From contig CM034603.1 of the NCBI GenBank assembly GCA_020091685.1, positions 16,206,596-16,270,595 of the forward strand: a DNA stretch of 64,000 bases, written 5' to 3'. Under the pieces are notes generated by a model. That model was not told the origin of the DNA and ran no database searches. It saw only the letters and a program-made list of their open reading frames with translations. Numbering within the stretch: the stretch's first letter is position 1; each line of letters opens with the position of its first letter. The translations under genes and the position numbers were made by a program. Below, piece after piece: positions 61,101 through 64,000 of this stretch. The stretch comes from Lutjanus erythropterus (Eukaryota; Chordata; Actinopteri; Lutjaniformes; Lutjanidae).

Positions 61101-63224
61101 TGTAAACAATAATTCCATGTAGTTTGTCTCTGAATGTGATGGAGCATCATGCCTTGTGCAGTTAGCCTTTAAACAATTTCATTATTTTTTCTCCTTTTCA
61201 TTTATTTGTGTGTGTTATCCTACAAGTCTGAATGTGTCAGAGACCCAGTATGCAGGAACATGTTGATTTTCAGGACAGTCAGCATTAACGGAAAGTGTAA
61301 ATTTGGCTGAAAGGTAAAAGTTTGGAACAAATTTTACTGTCAACAGGATGATAAGCCCCAAGACATGCATCGTCTTGTTTTCAAGAGGTTCCTGACAAGA
61401 CGTTGTATTTTCAAAATTTATGCATTCAGAAAATTTATGCACAGAAACCCAAGAAAGAAAGAAAGACACAAGAAAAACAGAACAAAATTTGAATAACAAT
61501 AACATTATCATTAGGATGACACTAAATCTGAGGGTAAAAAATACCCTCAAAAGCAAGAGCAACTTCATTTCAAACATGAAAAAGGGCAAACTTGAATTAT
61601 TCAAATGAGGTTAGGAATTTTATGTGTGTTGTACACTATCTAGGTTGTGTTGTTCATGATGAAATGCAGGAAGTGAAATTATTTAAACAACAGTTAAAAT
61701 GTAACCCAAAAAAAGTCACTTTTTTTTTAGCCAACTGTACTAATAGTTTTAACATTTTTATCTACAAGTTGCTAACTTAACTCTTATGGTACCACTTTAC
61801 TATAAGACTACCCTTGTAAATTATTAATGGTTTATAATAAGGTTGTAAGGATTTTATGAATCATTAATAAGCTGTTGCAACACATAAGATACAAAACGCA
61901 ACAGTGACCTGTTGCTTGTCAAAGAGTGAGTCCACATTTATCTGGACTGTTAAGTCTCTGATCTCATTACTTACTGAGCTGAGTTTTCTCCATCAGCAGC
62001 GTTTATACCTGTCAGCTTCATCATATACTTATTAATAAATAAGTTATTAGCATTTAACCACTGTCAGCATGTCTTAATAGCCAAAACGTTTTCAATTTAC
62101 CAGATTCATACAGTAAAAAATATTGTTTTCCCTGACTTTTTTCAGCAAGTCATAAGCAGCCTTCCTTATTATTATTATCACAGTTGTCAATATGACATAA
62201 GTCAATAATGAATGGTGATGGATTGTAAACTTCACAATAAGGCTCCACATCGATGTATGAATAACTGTGTTATAGAATTCTATTTCTGTGCCATTGCTAT
62301 GAGGAACAGATCATTGCTATGGCTTCATTTCTAATTATAAACTCTGGAGGAGCAATAATATCATTTTTAAATCAATGAAATATTTTTTTTTATTTATTAT
62401 TTTGTCAGGATTTATTTTAAAATAATGACCTGCTCACTGTATCCTTACATAACTACTTATTAATGATTTATAATTTATTTATAACCTAATTAATGACTTA
62501 ATCATAAACCATTTATGAATCATTTATACTGTAAATGTCGTCATATAGTCAAGTGGCATTATACTCACTGGGCATTAGAATGACACTGAAGAAAAAGAAT
62601 TGACATTTTGTTTGTGAGCATGATCAAATTTAAAGATGTTCGATCAGTCAGTATCTAAAATAGCTGAATACCAATATGACACCAGTCTACTACAGTGTGT
62701 GTGTGTGTATGAGTGTGTGTTATTGATCAATTGTCTCTGAGTTGTCACAGGTGTATGGAGCCTGCCTGCCACTGTGTCCCATCCTAACGCATGGTTACCT
62801 GTTTTGTCACCCCCTTACAGCTCTGGACACCGCCCCCCCTCACTTGCTACCCCCTCCCCTAAAAGGACTGTCTCTCTCCTTCCTCCCCCTTCTCTGTCTC
62901 TCTGTATGTCTGACTCTCACCTCCTCCTCCTCCTAAATGTTTTCTTCTCTCCTCTTCACACAGCTCCACCCATCCTGCTAACCCCATCTCTCATCCTCTC
63001 ATCATCTCTAATGCACCCATCTCACCACTCCTCTCCTTCCTCCTCACTCTCTTTCTGTCTCCCTCACGCTCCTTTCCTCCTGAAGTGACTCTCCTCCCCT
63101 GTTCTCCCCCCGACCCCTTCTCCCTCCTCCCCCACAGGGCCCCGTGCCTCCCGCCGACCCCTCCAAGGTGAAGGCGGCCGCCTCGGAAAAGAAGAAGCAG
63201 GAGTCACGCAAGGATAAGAAATAG
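40140..63224 (+). CDS. mpz: Myelin protein zero (P0), complete, six exons, 228 residues
   Basis: Single-pass adhesion protein that holds compact myelin wraps together through its Ig domain and basic tail. Joined segments: 40140-40185, 41768-41934, 52498-52711, 54477-54606, 55117-55159, 63138-63224. Residues: signal peptide 1-22 (cleaved before IVIYT, as in mammals), V-type Ig domain 23-142 with cysteines 43 and 120 and tryptophan 59, N-glycosylation site NGT at 115-117, transmembrane helix about 148-172, basic tail 173-228 ending SEKKKQESRKDKK. Exons 2 and 3 are 167 and 214 nt, the sizes I recall for mammalian MPZ, with the same phases. The SRKDKK end separates P0 from MPZL paralogues. The tail is about 20 residues shorter than in mammals and lacks the YAML and RSTK motifs. 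The stop may be read through (see 63225-63503). Confidence 0.95.
40186..41767 (+). other. mpz intron 1 (1.6 kb)
   Basis: Non-repetitive by eye. In mammals intron 1 of Mpz holds an enhancer bound by EGR2 and SOX10; a possible equivalent motif pair is listed at 40804-40825. No coding signal. Confidence 0.7.
40804..40825. promoter_or_regulatory. Candidate SOX / EGR2 motif pair in mpz intron 1
   Basis: CATTGA (40804-40809, reverse complement TCAATG, a SOX-type site) lies 8 bases from GCGGGGGC (40818-40825), close to the EGR consensus GCGKGGGCG. Mammalian Mpz intron 1 has an EGR2/SOX10-responsive element, so the position is suggestive. The motifs are short and unproven. Confidence 0.3.
41768..41934 (+). 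CDS. mpz: mpz exon 2: first half of the Ig domain
   Basis: 167 nt, acceptor TTTCCCAG, donor GTAATG. It encodes VPEQSQ then AIVIYTGWERHALVGADVRL, SCSFFSWRWTSEDVTFSWTY and RPDGSRDSIS. It carries the first Ig cysteine (SCS) and the core tryptophan (FSWTY). RPDGSRDSIS corresponds to the YQPEGGRDAIS of mammalian P0. Confidence 0.95.
45560..47013 (-). mobile_element. L2-type LINE remnant: reverse transcriptase part
   Basis: Minus-strand translation gives recognisable non-LTR retrotransposon segments in the right order: SLNSGIFPTAFKASVVKL (near 46930-46880), QSGY-stop-ANHSTE (near 46740-46705, normally FRAHHSTE), the reverse-transcriptase catalytic FYADDTQLYIS (near 46400-46370), and QNAAARVLIKTKKADHILLL with LHWLPVSLRIDFEVLLLIYK (45960-45830) at the C-terminus. 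Stop codons and frameshifts show it is dead. Assignment to the L2 group is by pattern memory. Confidence 0.8.
47371..50382. mobile_element. GGGCCCGAGCACCG element, 3 kb, with internal tandem repeats
   Basis: Starts TTAGGGCCCGAGCACCGACC and ends GAGGGCCCGGTCACAGC, then TGCTTGCAGCTTTAATT, the signature ends of a high-copy percomorph-type repeat. The interior has three divergent copies of a unit of about 0.8-0.9 kb. Each carries 'cttggtac', 'caaaaaagtct', 'ataggctaaa' (atagcctaaa in the first) and 'caggaagtc-gccattttg' (near 47580-47715, 48355-48480, 49300-49420). 'CATAGCGCCCCCTG' occurs twice (48018, 48788). About 49690-50100 looks foreign. The last 240 bases are very GC-rich. Confidence 0.7.
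50140..50365. repeat. GC-rich terminal module of the GGGCCCGAG element
   Basis: Abrupt change from AT-rich to strongly GC-rich, CpG-rich sequence just before the element's end. The minus strand is open for 87 codons (50362-50099) with a basic, proline-rich translation. I do not recognise the protein and do not call it a gene. Confidence 0.5.
50570..51200 (-). mobile_element. L2-type LINE remnant: endonuclease part
   Basis: On the minus strand, near 50990-50930, the sequence reads NIIISGIDIDISSIAKVPVS then DH. The final SDH is the conserved C-terminal motif of the APE endonuclease in L2/CR1 LINEs. Orientation and order make this the 5' continuation of the fragment at 45560-47013, split by the insertion between them. 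Confidence 0.65.
52498..52711 (+). CDS. mpz: mpz exon 3: second half of the Ig domain
   Basis: 214 nt, acceptor CCTCTCAG, donor GTGAGT. It encodes IFHYTGGVPYVDNKGPFRDR, EFVGNPARRDGSILLKNLEF, SDNGTFTCDAKNPPDIVG and then SSVRLLVFEK. It holds the second Ig cysteine (FTCDAKNPPDIVG) and the single N-glycosylation site DNGT, both invariant in vertebrate P0. Confidence 0.97.
52712..54476 (+). other. mpz intron 3 (1.8 kb)
   Basis: A CT-rich tract (53040-53400) is followed by a complete TTAA-flanked MITE (53405-54345) and the pyrimidine tract of the next acceptor. Not coding. Confidence 0.8.
53405..54345. mobile_element. TTAA-flanked MITE with perfect 28-bp terminal inverted repeats (copy 1)
   Basis: Positions 53405-53432 are the exact reverse complement of 54318-54345. 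Both ends carry TTAA, which suggests a piggyBac-like target site, with a terminal repeat starting AGGGATAGTTCAG. Inside, 53680-53715 and 53765-53800 form a second inverted pair (GGTTGCTACCGCTGCCTCGA against GAGGCAGCGGTGGAACAGCA). The segment 54002-54225 is a copy of 56073-56303 and appears foreign to the element. No transposase frame. Confidence 0.85.
54477..54606 (+). CDS. mpz: mpz exon 4: transmembrane helix
   Basis: 130 nt, acceptor CCCACAG, donor GTCAGT. It encodes VPIQAGVITGAIIGVVLGLL, VLIVVIYYLMRFLVARRVFS and LSV, leaving two bases of a split serine codon. The hydrophobic run with a GxxxG-like spacing (GAIIGVVLG) matches the P0 membrane helix. The basic RFLVARR is the stop-transfer signal. 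Open sequence continues past the donor to 54721 but is intronic. Confidence 0.94.
54607..55116 (+). other. mpz intron 4 (510 bp)
   Basis: No repeat or RNA recognised. If retained, the frame would continue 38 codons to a TAG at 54719-54721. Confidence 0.7.
55117..55159 (+). CDS. mpz: mpz exon 5: basic cytoplasmic segment; GC donor follows
   Basis: 43 nt, acceptor CCCTCCAG. It encodes SKHGKKKKEGSQQRQ. The mammalian exon boundary falls after a similar RQ, which supports ending at CAG 55157-55159. The donor is therefore GC (AG|GCAAGT, the classic GC-AG intron consensus); the nearest GT (55164) has poor context. Confidence 0.85.
56036..56069. repeat. Perfect hairpin, 14-bp stem, 6-base loop
   Basis: 56036-56049 (GGTGGCTTGTATTC) is the exact reverse complement of 56056-56069, with loop TTTTGT. 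It lies three bases upstream of the start of the duplicated block at 56073. Confidence 0.85.
56073..56303. repeat. Source or copy of a 220-230 bp duplicated block
   Basis: Nearly the same as 54002-54225 inside the intron 3 MITE. Shared phrases include GCAAGTTCTGTTTGATTACT at the start, GTGGGGGCTGGATGGTTGCG, AAGGGAAGTCAAGGGACT, and ATCAGAGGCAGGAGATCAAA near the end. The two copies differ by scattered substitutions and small indels. Confidence 0.85.
56271..56535. repeat. Direct duplication block B, copy 1
   Basis: Matches 57119-57350 about 0.85 kb downstream. Shared phrases: GTGTAAC-GTGACAG-GAGTCATTT, GAGGGCCAACCCTTCCTCCT and TGCTCTTGAGCTGCAGTCAG. The first 30 bases also overlap the end of the block shared with intron 3. 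Confidence 0.8.
57119..57350. repeat. Direct duplication block B, copy 2
   Basis: Second copy of 56271-56535, slightly shorter, with the same order of phrases. The sequence between the copies (56540-57118) is AT-rich and looks inserted or unrelated. Confidence 0.8.
57945..58380. repeat. CT-rich low-complexity tract
   Basis: Over 400 bases dominated by C and T on the + strand. Open frames on both strands here are compositional. Similar tracts lie at 53040-53400 and 62800-63130. Confidence 0.8.
59107..59388. mobile_element. Foldback element nested in the MITE
   Basis: Starts CCAAGGCACTCT and ends AGAGTGCCTTGG, exact reverse complements. The arms also pair through AATGTCTTTATTGTCATGGCA on the left and GCTGTGACAATAAAGGCATT on the right, and through TCATATTAGACC against GGTCTAATATGA. 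About 282 bp, non-coding. Confidence 0.85.
59885..60390 (-). mobile_element. LINE 3' end nested in the MITE
   Basis: Minus-strand translation (60384-60115) contains LHWYTFIYKSTLGQLPTYL and PSTWNTLQRELKLSS, the usual C-terminal phrases of a fish non-LTR retrotransposon. It is followed on that strand by a 3' tail whose + strand reads TTATTTAACCTTTATTTAGAG. It is 5'-truncated, as LINE insertions typically are; the clade is not determined. Confidence 0.65.
61785..62580. mobile_element. Foldback MITE ('ccactttactataagactac' family)
   Basis: The left end GGTACCACTTTACTATAAGACTAC and the reverse of the right end (near 62515-62575, CATATAGTCAAGTGGCATTATAC) pair imperfectly. Repeats of ATTAATGGTTTATAA / TAAACCATTTATGAATCATTTA face each other. 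The interior includes the 20-mer at 62421-62440 that also forms a stem at 29660-29679. Confidence 0.65.
62800..63130 (+). repeat. CT-rich tract before the mpz last exon
   Basis: About 330 bases of mainly pyrimidine on the + strand, ending in the acceptor CCCCCACAG. Such a long tract could bind polypyrimidine-tract proteins and help the GC-AG intron splice; that role is inferred. Confidence 0.75.
63138..63224 (+). CDS. mpz: mpz exon 6: P0 C-terminus and first stop
   Basis: Acceptor CCCCCACAG ends at 63137, phase 0. It reads GPVPPADPSKVKAAASEKKK then QESRKDKK and TAG at 63222-63224. SEKK plus ESRKDKK matches the end of mammalian P0, which fixes both gene identity and reading frame at the stop. 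Confidence 0.95.
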   Translation, partial: GPVPPADPSKVKAAASEKKKQESRKDKK

Positions 63225-63503
63225 GATACGGGGAGGGGCTGGGGCGGGCTCGTCAGCCGGCTGCTCCAGCCCGTGCGCCAGGCGGTGGCGAAGTCCCAGC
63301 CCAACCAACAGCAGCGAACCATAGTCAGAAAGACAGAGAAGGTGGGGGGTGGAGGGGAGGGCCGGGTGCTGATGACCATCGAGCTGGAGATGACCCGCAA
63401 AAATGGGGAGGAGGGGCCCGGCAGTGAGGGCGCAGGGTTGAGGAGGTTCAAACCACTTGGCTTCCTCTCCAACCTCGCCAATCAGCTCACCTTTAAAAAA
63501 TAG
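63225..63503 (+). CDS. mpz: Candidate stop-readthrough extension of P0 (L-MPZ-like), 92 codons
   Basis: Directly after the first TAG the same frame stays open for 92 codons to a second TAG at 63501-63503. By hand count 73 of the 92 third positions are G or C. The translation opens DTGRGWGGLVSRLLQPVRQA, has a mid segment RVLMTIELEMTRKNGEEG, and ends RRFKPLGFLSNLANQLTFKK. Mammalian MPZ is established to yield a longer isoform, L-MPZ, by readthrough of its normal stop; the extension there is about 60 residues. Readthrough here is inferred. Context after the stop is TAG-GAT, not the strong CUAG motif. If not translated, this is simply 3'UTR. Confidence 0.6.
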   Translation, partial: DTGRGWGGLVSRLLQPVRQAVAKSQPNQQQRTIVRKTEKVGGGGEGRVLMTIELEMTRKNGEEGPGSEGAGLRRFKPLGFLSNLANQLTFKK

Positions 63504-64000
63504 ACCAATAGGTAGACAGGGGAGGCAGGGGGGAGGGTGCCCTCGAGGATAAGAGGGTGGGAAGTCAACAGGAGGAGACAGCAGGAGAGTTTACACCACA
63601 AACCTACTTTACACCCACCCCAAACGCCAACCTGAGTCCCTGAATAAATGAGTCAAATCATATCTGCTCCTGTCACAGGCTGATGACTGTAGACGCAGCT
63701 ATATGGGCTGAGATCTAAGATGTCGTGATAATCTCTTACACCAGCTGGCACCCCAAGTACTTTTGTCAGGTCATAAGATATGCCATTTGAAGCGAGACCC
63801 TAAGACGGCTAGGTTTGATAACAAAATCTAAAAAGCTGCTCCCCGGGTTTTGCCTTTCTGGTTCCTTTCATTGTGATCCCATCCAGCGAAAATGCTTTCT
63901 CCAAGTGCGTCCGATACGCATCACGAAGCCCAAGCTGCGGGGACAAGCCAATTTGCTTTTTTTTTTGCTTTTTTTTTGTTGGAGGCGCCGTGTCAAAAAG
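63504..64000 (+). other. mpz: mpz 3'UTR (continues beyond the window)
   Basis: Purine-rich start, then unique sequence. AATAAA occurs at 63643-63648, about 140 bases after the second stop, without an obvious downstream GT-rich element. The true transcript end may lie outside the window. No other gene seen. Confidence 0.5.

Larger units (their letters stand above)
55160..63137 (+). other. mpz intron 5 (8.0 kb), GC-AG, with duplications and nested elements
   Basis: Contains a perfect hairpin (56036-56069), duplicated blocks (56073-56303, 56271-56535, 57119-57350), a CT-rich tract (57945-58380) and a TTAA MITE (58895-60521) with two nested insertions. A foldback element follows (61785-62580), then a 300-base CT-rich tract before the last acceptor. 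About 55160-56030 and 60530-61780 hold nothing recognised. No exon encoding a YAML-type motif was found. Confidence 0.75.

Noticed and set aside
63044..63481. 145-codon minus-strand frame opposite mpz exon 6
   Set aside because: Mirror of the GC-rich coding and readthrough frame on the + strand; no independent support.
1..64000. CRISPR array, bacterial-type operon or riboswitch
   Set aside because: Nothing of this kind; regular short repeats are microsatellites or transposon parts and the DNA is clearly vertebrate.

Overview
The window is vertebrate nuclear DNA, almost certainly from a ray-finned (teleost) fish. It has small GT-AG exons separated by long AT-rich introns, many TG/CA microsatellites, and a repeat landscape typical of teleosts: L2-type LINE remnants, TTAA-flanked MITEs, AGTAAAAGTA-type elements, the GGGCCCGAGCACCG element and a tRNA-like SINE. 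The species cannot be fixed from the sequence alone.

Two protein-coding genes are supported, both on the + strand. (1) Positions 284-26223 hold the last eight coding exons of DNA ligase 1 (lig1), followed by a short 3'UTR with an AATAAA signal. They encode 272 residues covering nucleotidyltransferase motifs III, IV and V, the OB-fold, motif VI and the stop. The exons with the active-site lysine and the N-terminal domains lie upstream of the window. (2) Positions 40140-63224 hold a complete six-exon myelin protein zero gene (mpz), encoding a 228-residue P0 with signal peptide, V-type Ig domain, one transmembrane helix and a basic tail ending SRKDKK. The two genes have no shared pathway: one joins nicked DNA in replication and repair, the other is an adhesion protein of compact myelin.

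The most interesting signal is at the mpz stop. The TAG at 63222-63224 is followed in the same frame by 92 open codons ending at a second TAG (63501-63503), with coding-like composition. Mammalian MPZ is known to make a longer isoform (L-MPZ) by stop-codon readthrough, so this is a strong candidate for a fish counterpart. Other points: mpz intron 5 uses a GC donor; one lig1 exon is flanked on both sides by TG repeats; mpz introns 2, 3 and 5 hold nested and duplicated elements, including a copied block that starts 3 bases after a perfect hairpin.

Layout: 1-26223 lig1 exons and introns; 26224-26340 lig1 3'UTR; 26340-39900 intergenic, with MITEs, a T-rich degenerate tandem region carrying a tRNA-like SINE, and a GAACCC-rich repeat field at 37.8-38.6 kb; about 39700-40139 mpz promoter and 5'UTR; 40140-63224 mpz; 63225-64000 readthrough frame and 3'UTR, which runs off the window. 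Exon calls come from reading splice sites and recalled family similarity; no database search was run.
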